From positions 186,001-250,000 of the forward strand of contig CAVRQC010000033.1 of assembly GCA_963723205.1 (NCBI GenBank): DNA of 64,000 nt. The letters are read 5' to 3'. The position numbers and the translations under genes were made by a program. Positions 1 to 7,666 of the stretch are shown one piece after another; positions within the stretch are counted from its first letter, which is position 1; every line of letters starts with the position of its first letter. Under the pieces are notes generated by a model. That model searched no databases and was not told where the DNA came from. It saw nothing but the letters and a program-made list of their open reading frames with translations. The DNA comes from CAVQBP01 sp963723205 (GTDB taxonomy: Bacteria > Bacteroidota > Ignavibacteria > Ignavibacteriales > Ignavibacteriaceae).

Positions 1-908
1 CCGGTACTTTAACCAAAACTAATAGTTCTGAAATTAAATATATCGGGAAAGAGCTTGATGATTTCGAGCAGGAGATTATCAAGGCTCTGGTTGGAAATTC
101 CAACCATCCTCTGAGCAGAAAAATTTATTCTTTCTTAAAAGGAAAAGAAAAATTTGCCATCAGTCAATTTAGTGAAAAAACCGGAGAAGGAATTGAAGGA
201 ATTATTTTAGGAAATAAAATTAAAGTAGGTTCAATAGATTATGTATCCAACCCGGAGAATAATGATTATAATTTTGAACCGAAAAAGAATATCGGAACAA
301 GAGTTTATTTGTCGTTAAATAACAAGGTAATCGGATATTTCAATTTTTCAACCGAATACAGAAAAGGAATAAAAGAATTGCTAAATAATTTATCGGATAA
401 ATATTCTATCAATCTTTTATCAGGAGACAACGACAGCGAAAAAGAAAAACTTATTGAATATTTTGGAAAAGAAACCGGATTATTTTTTCAACGTTCTCCT
501 CAAAGTAAATTGGATTTTGTAAAAGAAATGCAGGATACGGGTAAAAAAATTTTAATGGTCGGTGATGGATTAAATGATGCCGGTGCGTTAGCACAAAGCA
601 GCTTGGGTATAGCAGTTACAGAAGATACGAACAACTTTTCTCCGGCATGTGATGCTATATTGGAGGCTGCCAACATTGATAAACTTTATGACTTTATAAA
701 GTTTTCTAAAACCAGCATTAAAATTATATTAGCAAGTTTTGTTATCTCTTTTATTTATAATTTAGTTGGTTTAAGTTTTGCAGTTATGGGATTGCTTTCA
801 CCAATTGTTGCTGCGATACTTATGCCGGTAAGTTCAATTTCTGTTGTTGTGTTTGTTACAATATCGACTAATTTGATTGCAAAAAAAAGAGGATTGATAT
901 CTCTGTAA
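1..908 (+). CDS. ccoI: Copper-type P1B ATPase, C-terminal part (CcoI-like), 5' end cut by window
   Basis: The reading frame is open from base 3, well before the first ATG. It starts inside the phosphorylation motif, of which GTLT remains. The HP motif of heavy-metal P1B ATPases (NHPLS, about bases 108-125) follows, then the hinge motif GDGLNDAGAL (about 561-590) and two closing membrane segments (about 715-880). The phosphorylation Asp and the transmembrane CPC lie outside the window. These pumps (CcoI/FixI) supply copper to the CuB site of cbb3 oxidase, and the ccoS and ccoNO genes directly downstream support that role. Another copper-exporting ATPase is possible from sequence alone, but the position argues for CcoI. 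Confidence 0.88.
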   Translation, partial: GTLTKTNSSEIKYIGKELDDFEQEIIKALVGNSNHPLSRKIYSFLKGKEKFAISQFSEKTGEGIEGIILGNKIKVGSIDYVSNPENNDYNFEPKKNIGTRVYLSLNNKVIGYFNFSTEYRKGIKELLNNLSDKYSINLLSGDNDSEKEKLIEYFGKETGLFFQRSPQSKLDFVKEMQDTGKKILMVGDGLNDAGALAQSSLGIAVTEDTNNFSPACDAILEAANIDKLYDFIKFSKTSIKIILASFVISFIYNLVGLSFAVMGLLSPIVAAILMPVSSISVVVFVTISTNLIAKKRGLISL

Positions 909-1081
909 TAGTAATATTAATAGGTATAAGCCTTATTGTTGCCCTGGGATTTCTGGTTGCATTTCTATGGGCTGTTAAAAGCGGTCAATATAAAGATACA
1001 TATACGCCTTCTGTAAGGATGTTGTTTGACCAGCCTCCAGGTGACGAAAAGAATAAAGAGATAGCTGAAAAAGACAAGTAA
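899..1081 (+). CDS. ccoS: CcoS, cbb3 oxidase maturation protein, non-ATG start
   Basis: A 60-residue frame overlaps the end of the ATPase gene. It begins SVIVILIGISLIVALGF and continues FLWAVKSGQY, then TPSVRMLF, which is the recognised CcoS pattern: one N-terminal membrane helix, the WAVKSGQ segment and a short polar tail. There is no ATG, GTG or TTG in frame upstream of the conserved part. Candidate starts are ATC at 899, six bases after AGAGG, or ATT at 893. CcoS is needed for cofactor insertion into the oxidase, and it sits between the copper ATPase and ccoNO, as in other cbb3 operons. Identity is firm; the start codon is not. Confidence 0.85.
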   Translation: MSVIVILIGISLIVALGFLVAFLWAVKSGQYKDTYTPSVRMLFDQPPGDEKNKEIAEKDK

Positions 1082-1167
1082 AAATTTTTTTAGATTATTG
1101 TATTAAATTCTGAAGCATGAAAGAAATTTTTATGAACGAAATTATACTACTATAAAGGAGTCCTTCA

Positions 1168-3291
1168 ATGGAGTTAGAACAGTTCAGTTACGATAATAAG
1201 ATTGTTAAAAGCTTTGCGATTGCTACTATATTTTGGGGATTAGTAGGAATGCTTGTTGGTCTTCTTATCGCTTCCCAGTTATTTTTTCCGGCTTTGAATT
1301 TTAACCTTCCCTATACCACGTTCGGCCGTATTCGGCCCCTCCACACAAATGCGGCAATTTTTGCATTTGTAGGCAACGCAATCTTTATGGGAGTCTACTA
1401 TTCCCTGCAAAGGTTATGTAAAGCGCGGATGTTCAACGATTTTCTAAGCAAGTTCCATTTTTGGGGATGGCAATTAATTATAATTGCTGCAGCCATTTCT
1501 CTCCCACTCGGTTTAACGACCAGTAAAGAATATGCCGAACTTGAATGGCCTATCGATATTGCAATTGTTATTGTATGGGTGGCATTTGGAATAAATATGT
1601 TCGGAACAATAATTAAAAGAAGAGAAAAACATATGTATGTTGCAATTTGGTTTTATATTGCAACATGGGTTACTGTAGCTGTTCTTCACATAGTCAATTC
1701 AATTGAAATTCCTGTTACATTTATGAAAAGCTACCCGGTATATGCCGGTGTACAAGATGCACTGGTTCAGTGGTGGTATGGTCATAATGCTGTAGCATTC
1801 TTTTTAACCACACCTTACCTGGGTTTGATGTACTACTATTTACCTAAAGCAGCCAACCGTCCAATTTACTCCTATAGACTTTCGATAATTCATTTTTGGG
1901 CACTGATATTTATTTATATATGGGCAGGTCCTCATCACCTGCTTTATTCTGCCCTACCCGATTGGGCCCAATCATTAGGTACTATTTTTTCTATTATGCT
2001 TATTGCTCCATCATGGGGCGGAATGATAAATGGTTTGTTAACACTTCGCGGCGCATGGGATAAGGTAAGGCAGGATCCGATTCTAAAATTCATGGTAGTA
2101 GCTGTAACTGCCTATGGTATGGCTACATTTGAAGGGCCGATGCTTGCATTAAAAAATGTGAATGCAATTGCTCACTTTACTGATTGGATTATTGCACACG
2201 TTCATATAGGAACACTGGCCTGGAACGGCTTTTTAACATTTGGAATTTTGTACTGGTTAATTCCTAAATTATTTAAAACAAATCTGTATTCAAAAAAACT
2301 GGCTAATATACATTTCTGGATAGGCACACTTGGAATTGTTTTCTATGTATCAGCAATGTATTGGTCCGGTATTACACAATCATTAATGTGGAAGCAGTTT
2401 AATTCTCTTGGGCAGCTTCAATATCCGAATTTCCTTGAAACTGTTTTGCAGATAATTCCAATGTATATGATTAGGGCGGCCGGTGGTGCTTTATACTTAA
2501 CCGGAGTTGTGATGATGACTTACAACTTATATAAAACTGCCAAGCAGGGAAGTTTTGTTGCTAATGAAGATGCAGAAGCTCCGGCATTGATTAAAATGAA
2601 AGAAAAAGAGGGTTACTCCCACCGCTGGCTGGAAAAAAGACCATTGCAGTTTACACTTGTAGCAACTGTTGCCATTTTAATAGGCGGATTAGTTGAATTT
2701 ATACCGACATTTTTAATTAAATCAAATGTACCGACAATTGCCAGTGTAAAACCGTATACTCCTCTTGAATTACAGGGGAGAGATATTTACATAAGAGAAG
2801 GATGTTTAGGATGTCATTCACAGTTAATTCGTCCATTTAGATCTGAAACAGAAAGGTATGGTGAATATTCCAAAGCAGGCGAATATGTTTACGATCATCC
2901 ATTCCTTTGGGGTTCCAAAAGGATCGGGCCGGATCTTCATAGAGAAGGAGGGAAATATCCGAACTTATGGCACTATCTCCATATGCAGAATCCATCTTCA
3001 ATGTCCCCGGGCTCTATAATGCCCAATTTCCCATGGCTTCTAACAAATGATCTTGATACGACTACAACTGCTAAGAAAATAGAAGTAATGAGAAGACTTG
3101 GCGTTCCGTATCCTCCGGGCTATGAGAATATAGCAAACCGGGATTTGGAAAAGCAAGCAGATGAAATAACAACTGATTTACAGAAAAATGGAGCACCGGC
3201 AGAAAGTAATAAAGAAATAATTGCATTAATTGCTTATCTGCAGAGATTAGGAACAGATATTAAGGTTAATTCAAATGTTGCGGGTAAGTAA
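1168..3291 (+). CDS. ccoNO: CcoN-CcoO fusion, cbb3-type cytochrome c oxidase subunits I and II
   Basis: This 707-residue protein joins the catalytic subunit (about 1-490) to the monohaem cytochrome c subunit (about 495-707). CcoN metal ligands are visible: H59 (LHTNAAIF), H206 (WWYGHNAV), H256-H257 (AGPHHLL) and H344/H346 (IAHVHIG). The CcoO part has a membrane anchor (about 493-515), the haem c site C546-x-x-C549-H550 and a likely axial Met at 618 (SIMPNF). The enzyme reduces O2 to water with high affinity and pumps protons. CcoNO fusions are known in the Bacteroidota. An AAAGGAG ribosome site precedes the ATG. Confidence 0.96.
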   Translation: MELEQFSYDNKIVKSFAIATIFWGLVGMLVGLLIASQLFFPALNFNLPYTTFGRIRPLHTNAAIFAFVGNAIFMGVYYSLQRLCKARMFNDFLSKFHFWGWQLIIIAAAISLPLGLTTSKEYAELEWPIDIAIVIVWVAFGINMFGTIIKRREKHMYVAIWFYIATWVTVAVLHIVNSIEIPVTFMKSYPVYAGVQDALVQWWYGHNAVAFFLTTPYLGLMYYYLPKAANRPIYSYRLSIIHFWALIFIYIWAGPHHLLYSALPDWAQSLGTIFSIMLIAPSWGGMINGLLTLRGAWDKVRQDPILKFMVVAVTAYGMATFEGPMLALKNVNAIAHFTDWIIAHVHIGTLAWNGFLTFGILYWLIPKLFKTNLYSKKLANIHFWIGTLGIVFYVSAMYWSGITQSLMWKQFNSLGQLQYPNFLETVLQIIPMYMIRAAGGALYLTGVVMMTYNLYKTAKQGSFVANEDAEAPALIKMKEKEGYSHRWLEKRPLQFTLVATVAILIGGLVEFIPTFLIKSNVPTIASVKPYTPLELQGRDIYIREGCLGCHSQLIRPFRSETERYGEYSKAGEYVYDHPFLWGSKRIGPDLHREGGKYPNLWHYLHMQNPSSMSPGSIMPNFPWLLTNDLDTTTTAKKIEVMRRLGVPYPPGYENIANRDLEKQADEITTDLQKNGAPAESNKEIIALIAYLQRLGTDIKVNSNVAGK

Positions 3292-3398
3292 TAAGTATGA
3301 GTGAATGGTTGAATGGATTGTATGTTTGAATGTCCCATTCAGCCAATCATCCATTCATTTAATCAGAAGCAAGTTGAATAAAAAATAGAAGTGGTTTA

Positions 3399-3605
3399 AT
3401 GTATAAAGAAGTTTTACAGTCAATAGAAGGAATCGGAATTTATCCCATCATATCTATGATTGTATTTGCTGTTTTTTTCGCGGTAGTACTAATCTGGTAC
3501 TTTAAAGCAGATAAAAAGTATTTAAATAAAATGAGTAATTTACCTTTAGATGATGATGAGAAATCAAATTCAAACAATACAGGTGGAAACCATGATCAAA
3601 AATAA
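3399..3605 (+). CDS. ccoQ: CcoQ/FixQ-like small subunit of cbb3 oxidase
   Basis: This 68-residue protein has one membrane helix (about residues 14-34) followed by WYFKADKKY and an acidic tail, matching the CcoQ/FixQ layout. CcoQ stabilises the cbb3 complex. It lies between ccoNO and ccoP, and its last 14 bases overlap the chosen ccoP start. The 107-base gap before it contains short repeats of TGAATGG and their complement but no obvious terminator, so co-transcription with ccoNO is likely. Confidence 0.8.
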   Translation: MYKEVLQSIEGIGIYPIISMIVFAVFFAVVLIWYFKADKKYLNKMSNLPLDDDEKSNSNNTGGNHDQK

Positions 3606-4452
3606 AAAGAAGTTTTTAAAATTAATTTTTCAAGTTATTGGATTTTTAGTCTTTTCTATAAGCAGCAGAATAATTGCTCAAACGCAGACTAATACAATAA
3701 ATCCCGATGTATATGATATAAATCTGCTGGTATTTTCAATAATAATAGTGATCATATTTTTTGCTTTTATTTATTATGGAACAGATAAAGTAATTGTCAG
3801 ACCTAAAAGAATTTCTAAGATATTCCTGAAAGCTAAAAATTATTTTATCGGCTTGGCTCCGATGGAAAAGGAAAAAGATATTTTAATGGAGCATGATTTT
3901 GACGGGATAAAGGAACTTGACAACAGAATACCCCCATGGTTTAACTATCTTTTTTACGGGACTATTATTTTCGGTATTATATATATGCTTGACTATCATG
4001 TGTTCAAAACCGGTAAGCTTCCTGCACAGGAATATCAGCAAGAAATGCATCAGGCAGCCTTGCATAGAGCTGAACTGATAAAATCAGGGGCATTTGTTAA
4101 TGAAAATACTGTAACAAAGTTAACCGATGCATCTGCTTTAAGTGAGGGGAAAGATATTTTCATAGCAAACTGCGTTGCTTGTCATGGAAAAAATGCCCAG
4201 GGAATTATTGGGCCAAATTTAACAGATCAATACTGGATTCATGGCGGCGGGATAAAGAATGTATTTAAAACTATTAAATATGGTGTACCTGCCAAAGGAA
4301 TGCTGACATGGGAAGGAAAACTTAATCCGAGGGAAATCCAGGAAGTAGCCAGCTACGTGCTTTCTCTTCAAGGATCTAATCCACCGAATGCAAAGGCACC
4401 GCAAGGACAGAAATGGGTAGGAATTGATAACACTAAGGTTACTTCAAAATAA
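3592..4452 (+). CDS. ccoP: CcoP, membrane-bound cytochrome c subunit of cbb3 oxidase (monohaem)
   Basis: I chose ATG 3592, not the longer frame from 3550, because AGGTGG sits just upstream and a hydrophobic segment then starts near the N-terminus. The protein is 286 residues, with membrane segments near residues 9-27, 42-60 and 118-135. One cytochrome c domain follows: C194-x-x-C197-H198, axial Met at 237 (KGMLTW) and the signature WIHGGGIKNVFKTIKYGVP. Textbook proteobacterial CcoP carries two haem c sites; only one is present here, as I recall for Bacteroidota homologues. Its role is to pass electrons from periplasmic cytochrome c to CcoO/CcoN. Confidence 0.93.
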   Translation: MIKNKKKFLKLIFQVIGFLVFSISSRIIAQTQTNTINPDVYDINLLVFSIIIVIIFFAFIYYGTDKVIVRPKRISKIFLKAKNYFIGLAPMEKEKDILMEHDFDGIKELDNRIPPWFNYLFYGTIIFGIIYMLDYHVFKTGKLPAQEYQQEMHQAALHRAELIKSGAFVNENTVTKLTDASALSEGKDIFIANCVACHGKNAQGIIGPNLTDQYWIHGGGIKNVFKTIKYGVPAKGMLTWEGKLNPREIQEVASYVLSLQGSNPPNAKAPQGQKWVGIDNTKVTSK

Positions 4453-4464
4453 ATGATGTTATAA

Positions 4465-5880
4465 ATGGAACAGGTAAAACAAGAACAATCATTCAGAGAC
4501 CAGTTATCAACTGTAAGCAAAGAAGGGAAACGAAACTGGATTTATCCGAAGAAACCTTTCGGCAGGTTTTATAATGTGCGAAATATTGTAAGTACTGTTT
4601 TATTGTTGATCTTAATAGTTACTCCTTTTTTTAAGGTGCATGGTCATCCGTTTATGCTGCTTGATTTTCCGAGCAGAAACTTTATTCTTTTCAGTATTCC
4701 GTTTGGTCCGCACGATTTCCATCTTTTTGTACTTGCAATGATTGCAGGAATTGTTTTTATAATTCTGTTTACTGCAGTATTTGGAAGAGTATTCTGCGGA
4801 TGGGCATGTCCTCAAACCATCTTTATGGAAATGGTTTTCAGGAAAATTGAATACTGGATTGAAGGTGATGCTTATGCCCAAAGAAGATTAGATAAGGCGG
4901 AATGGACAAAAGAAAAATTATTTAAGAAAGTTTTTAAACATGGAATATTTTTCGGCATCTCTTTTTTTATATCCAATATTTTTCTTTCATATATAATTGG
5001 TATAGATAAGTTATGGCAAATAATAACTGATCCGCCATCGGAGCATTTTGCCGGATTGATTTCTATGCTGGCTTTTTCTGCCGTTTTTTACTGGATCTTC
5101 TCATATTTCCGTGAGCAAGTATGTACAATAGTCTGTCCTTATGGAAGGCTGCAGGGTGTTCTGCTCGATCAGGATTCGATAGTAATTGGTTATGATTATA
5201 AACGCGGAGAACCCAGGGGAAAAATAAAAAAAGATGAAGTGCAGAGTGGGTTGGGAGATTGCATTAACGACAAATTATGTGTGGAAGTTTGTCCAACAGG
5301 AATTGATATAAGAGACGGAATTCAATTGGAATGCGTTAATTGTACAGCCTGCATTGACGCATGTGATTATATTATGGACAAAGTTAACCGCCCCCGCGGA
5401 TTAATCAGGTATGCATCTCTCAACGGAATAGAGAAAAAATCAAAATTTAAATTTACCCCAAGAATGATCGGTTATTCTTTCCTTCTAACAATTCTTGTCG
5501 CTATTCTCGGTTATTTATTAATTACCAGGACTGACTTTAATATAAATATTTTAAGAACTCCCGGAATGCTTTTTCAGGAGCAGCCGGGAAATATGATCAG
5601 TAACTTGTATGACCTGGATATTATAAACAAAACATTCCACGAAGCCCAAATAGATGTTAAGCTAAAAAATTTGAATGGACAGATAAAAATAATTGGCAGC
5701 AATCTTTTAATGAAACCGCAGGATAATCTTGAGGCAAAATTCTTACTACTTCTTCCCAGGTCGGAATTAAAGAGTATGAATACCCCTGTTATTATTGATG
5801 TCTATTCAAACGGTAAGTTGCTTCAGGAAGTGAAAACATCATTTTTAGGTCCCATGAATAATAAGGAAAAAGACGGATGA
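4465..5880 (+). CDS. ccoG: CcoG/RdxA, membrane polyferredoxin for cbb3 oxidase assembly
   Basis: This 471-residue membrane protein carries the CcoG cysteine pattern: CGWACPQ (C111, C115), CTIVCPYG, and a ferredoxin region beginning CINDKLCVEVCPTG and ending CVNCTACIDAC. A C-terminal IgG-like FixG domain follows. About five membrane helices are visible. CcoG-type proteins are linked to copper reduction or handling during cbb3 maturation. The gene starts 12 bases after ccoP and overlaps ccoH by 4 bases (ATGA), indicating translational coupling. Confidence 0.93.
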   Translation: MEQVKQEQSFRDQLSTVSKEGKRNWIYPKKPFGRFYNVRNIVSTVLLLILIVTPFFKVHGHPFMLLDFPSRNFILFSIPFGPHDFHLFVLAMIAGIVFIILFTAVFGRVFCGWACPQTIFMEMVFRKIEYWIEGDAYAQRRLDKAEWTKEKLFKKVFKHGIFFGISFFISNIFLSYIIGIDKLWQIITDPPSEHFAGLISMLAFSAVFYWIFSYFREQVCTIVCPYGRLQGVLLDQDSIVIGYDYKRGEPRGKIKKDEVQSGLGDCINDKLCVEVCPTGIDIRDGIQLECVNCTACIDACDYIMDKVNRPRGLIRYASLNGIEKKSKFKFTPRMIGYSFLLTILVAILGYLLITRTDFNINILRTPGMLFQEQPGNMISNLYDLDIINKTFHEAQIDVKLKNLNGQIKIIGSNLLMKPQDNLEAKFLLLLPRSELKSMNTPVIIDVYSNGKLLQEVKTSFLGPMNNKEKDG

Positions 5881-6332
5881 AAAAATATTTAAAGTTCAAC
5901 TGGGGTACGGGAATATTTATTTCTGTAGTTTTATTTATGATCATATCTATAATTTTAGCGTTTATATTTATGAACCAGAGGGTTGATCTGGTAACTAATA
6001 ATTATTATGAGAAGACTTTAACTTATCAAAACCAGATTGATACTTATAAAAGAACAGCAGAGCTTAAAGAGAAAGTCTCTTTTAATTATGCAGATAATAA
6101 GATAAATCTTTCTTTCCCCGGTTCATTTTTACAGCAGGTTAACAATGGTAAACTATATTTTTACCGGCCTTCGGATTCCAGGAAAGATTTTACCATACCT
6201 ATTCAACTTAATAAAGAAGGACGCCAGACTGTTAATACGACAAAAATTGATAAAGGTTACTGGAAAGTTGAAATTCAATGGACGATGAATAAAGAAGATT
6301 ATAAAATGGAAAAATCAGTTTTAATTTATTAA
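5877..6332 (+). CDS. ccoH: CcoH/FixH family assembly protein
   Basis: The 151-residue protein has one N-terminal membrane helix (about 12-34) and then the FixH pattern VDLVTNNYYEKTLTYQNQID, followed by a beta-rich periplasmic domain ending in WKVEIQW. FixH/CcoH assists maturation of cbb3 oxidase and acts with CcoG and the copper ATPase. It overlaps ccoG by 4 bases, so it is probably translated by coupling. Confidence 0.88.
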   Translation: MKKYLKFNWGTGIFISVVLFMIISIILAFIFMNQRVDLVTNNYYEKTLTYQNQIDTYKRTAELKEKVSFNYADNKINLSFPGSFLQQVNNGKLYFYRPSDSRKDFTIPIQLNKEGRQTVNTTKIDKGYWKVEIQWTMNKEDYKMEKSVLIY

Positions 6333-6392
6333 TTGTACTTACACTTATTCTGGTTTGCTCAAGGGCGACTGAATTAATAAACTATTAATTTT

Positions 6393-7097
6393 ATGGAAAT
6401 AGTTGCCGGTTTAGTAATTGGATTTATAGGAAGCTTTCACTGTATTGGGATGTGCGGACCAATAGCACTAGCTTTGCCTATTCCCGGTTCAGATAATTTT
6501 AGATTTTATGCCGGGAGAATAATCTATAATTTGGGCAGAATATTATCTTATGCGTTAATGGGAATTCTTATAGGTTTTATAAGTGAAAAGCTTGTCATTT
6601 CAGGTTTCCAGCAAATACTTTCTATTTCACTGGGAATTTTAATTTTGGTTATAGTTCTCATTCCCCAAAGATTAAGAAATAAAATTTTTGCAGCTGATAT
6701 TATTCAGAAATTAATAAATCCGTTAAAGGTGAGTATCGGTTCTTTATTTAAACAAAAAAGTTATTTCTCATTTTTTTCAATTGGTTTCTTAAACGGATTT
6801 TTACCTTGTGGTTTTGTTTACGCAGGTTTAGCCGGGGCAATTTCAACAGGCAGCGCTTTTAACGGTATGCTCTTTATGATATTCTTCGGACTGGGTACTT
6901 TCCCGGCAATGTTTACAGTTTCTATATTCAGTAAATTTATAAAACTGGGTGTAAGAAGAAAGTTAAACAAACTATTCCCCGTATTTGCAATCTTTCTGGC
7001 TGTACTATTTATAATGCGTGGAATGAACCTGGGAATTCCTTATGTGAGTCCTAAGATTGGGAATAAACCCGCATCTCATCACATGATGAACAATTAA
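6393..7097 (+). CDS. Sulfite exporter TauE/SafE-like (UreH_2-type) membrane protein of the cbb3 operon
   Basis: This is a 234-residue polytopic protein of about six helices. The first helix bears GSFHCIGMCGPIALALP (residues 13-29) and a related half-site NGFLPCGFVYAG begins the second half, the internal repeat typical of this family. His, Met and Cys residues in these helices suggest metal handling. In Bacteroidota such genes close cbb3 operons, so a part in copper delivery is a reasonable inference, though the TauE name implies anion export. It starts 60 bases after ccoH and is followed by a strong terminator. Confidence 0.8.
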   Translation: MEIVAGLVIGFIGSFHCIGMCGPIALALPIPGSDNFRFYAGRIIYNLGRILSYALMGILIGFISEKLVISGFQQILSISLGILILVIVLIPQRLRNKIFAADIIQKLINPLKVSIGSLFKQKSYFSFFSIGFLNGFLPCGFVYAGLAGAISTGSAFNGMLFMIFFGLGTFPAMFTVSIFSKFIKLGVRRKLNKLFPVFAIFLAVLFIMRGMNLGIPYVSPKIGNKPASHHMMNN

Positions 7098-7104
7098 AAT
7101 AAAT

Positions 7105-7129
7105 AAAGGGGCTTTATCAAGCCCCTTTT
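7105..7129. terminator. Bidirectional intrinsic terminator between the cbb3 operon and HU
   Basis: A perfect 10-bp stem (7105-7114 with 7119-7128) closes a 4-base loop. A-runs at the left and T-runs at the right serve both strands. It ends the cbb3 operon on the plus strand and the HU gene on the minus strand. Confidence 0.85.
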
Positions 7130-7138
7130 AAGTATTAA

Positions 7139-7438
7139 TTATTTTTTCTTAGAAGGTACAACTGCGTCTTTTGCTGCTTTTGCGATTCTAAACTTTAGAA
7201 CCTTTTTGGCAGGTATAACCATTGTTTGACCGGTAGCAGGATTTCTTCCCATTCTCTTTTTCCGGCTAACTACAACTAACTTGCCGATACCGGGAATTGT
7301 AAAAGATTTTTTTGCTTCCTTATGAGCTAACGCGGTCAGCTCATCCAAAAATTGATTAGCAACTTTTTTAGTCGTATCTGTTTTCTTTGCAAGGTGGTCG
7401 ACTATTTGTGATTTAGTCATTGGTTTTCCTGCTGCCAT
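7139..7438 (-). CDS. HU family DNA-binding protein
   Basis: This 99-residue basic protein has the HU/IHF layout: N-terminal helices (MTKSQIVDHLAKKTDTTKK), the strand motif FTIPGIGKLVV, and the DNA-binding arm RMGRNPATGQTMVIPAKKV (about 63-81), with the conserved RNP tip. A Lys-rich tail follows. It is a nucleoid protein that bends DNA. It is slightly longer than the usual 90 residues because of the N-terminal MAAGKP and C-terminal lysines. It is monocistronic and convergent with the cbb3 operon. Confidence 0.95.
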   Translation of the reverse strand: MAAGKPMTKSQIVDHLAKKTDTTKKVANQFLDELTALAHKEAKKSFTIPGIGKLVVVSRKKRMGRNPATGQTMVIPAKKVLKFRIAKAAKDAVVPSKKK

Positions 7439-7666
7439 AGTTAAGCCTCATAAATATTGATAATTAAAAATTTCGTTGTGAAGATAAAAAATATTTTTGA
7501 TTAAAAAAAATTTATCATGATATATTTGTCCAATATTTTTAAAGAAAGATTATAATACTCCCGAGCCGGGCATACTGACTTACTTTGTAGCTTAGAATTT
7601 TATTATTTATTTTGCCTTTAATATTTATTCTCCATTGGTATAAATAATACCTACTACTATTTAATA

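Noticed and set aside
3292..3398. Short repeats of TGAATGG and their complement between ccoNO and ccoQ, considered as a terminator or regulatory hairpin
   Set aside because: The longest stem I could draw is 8 bp with a large loop and no T-run. It looks like low-complexity intergenic sequence.
3550..3591. An N-terminal extension of CcoP from ATG 3550
   Set aside because: The extension is polar, lies within ccoQ coding sequence and lacks a ribosome site. ATG 3592 has AGGTGG upstream and places the hydrophobic segment near the start.
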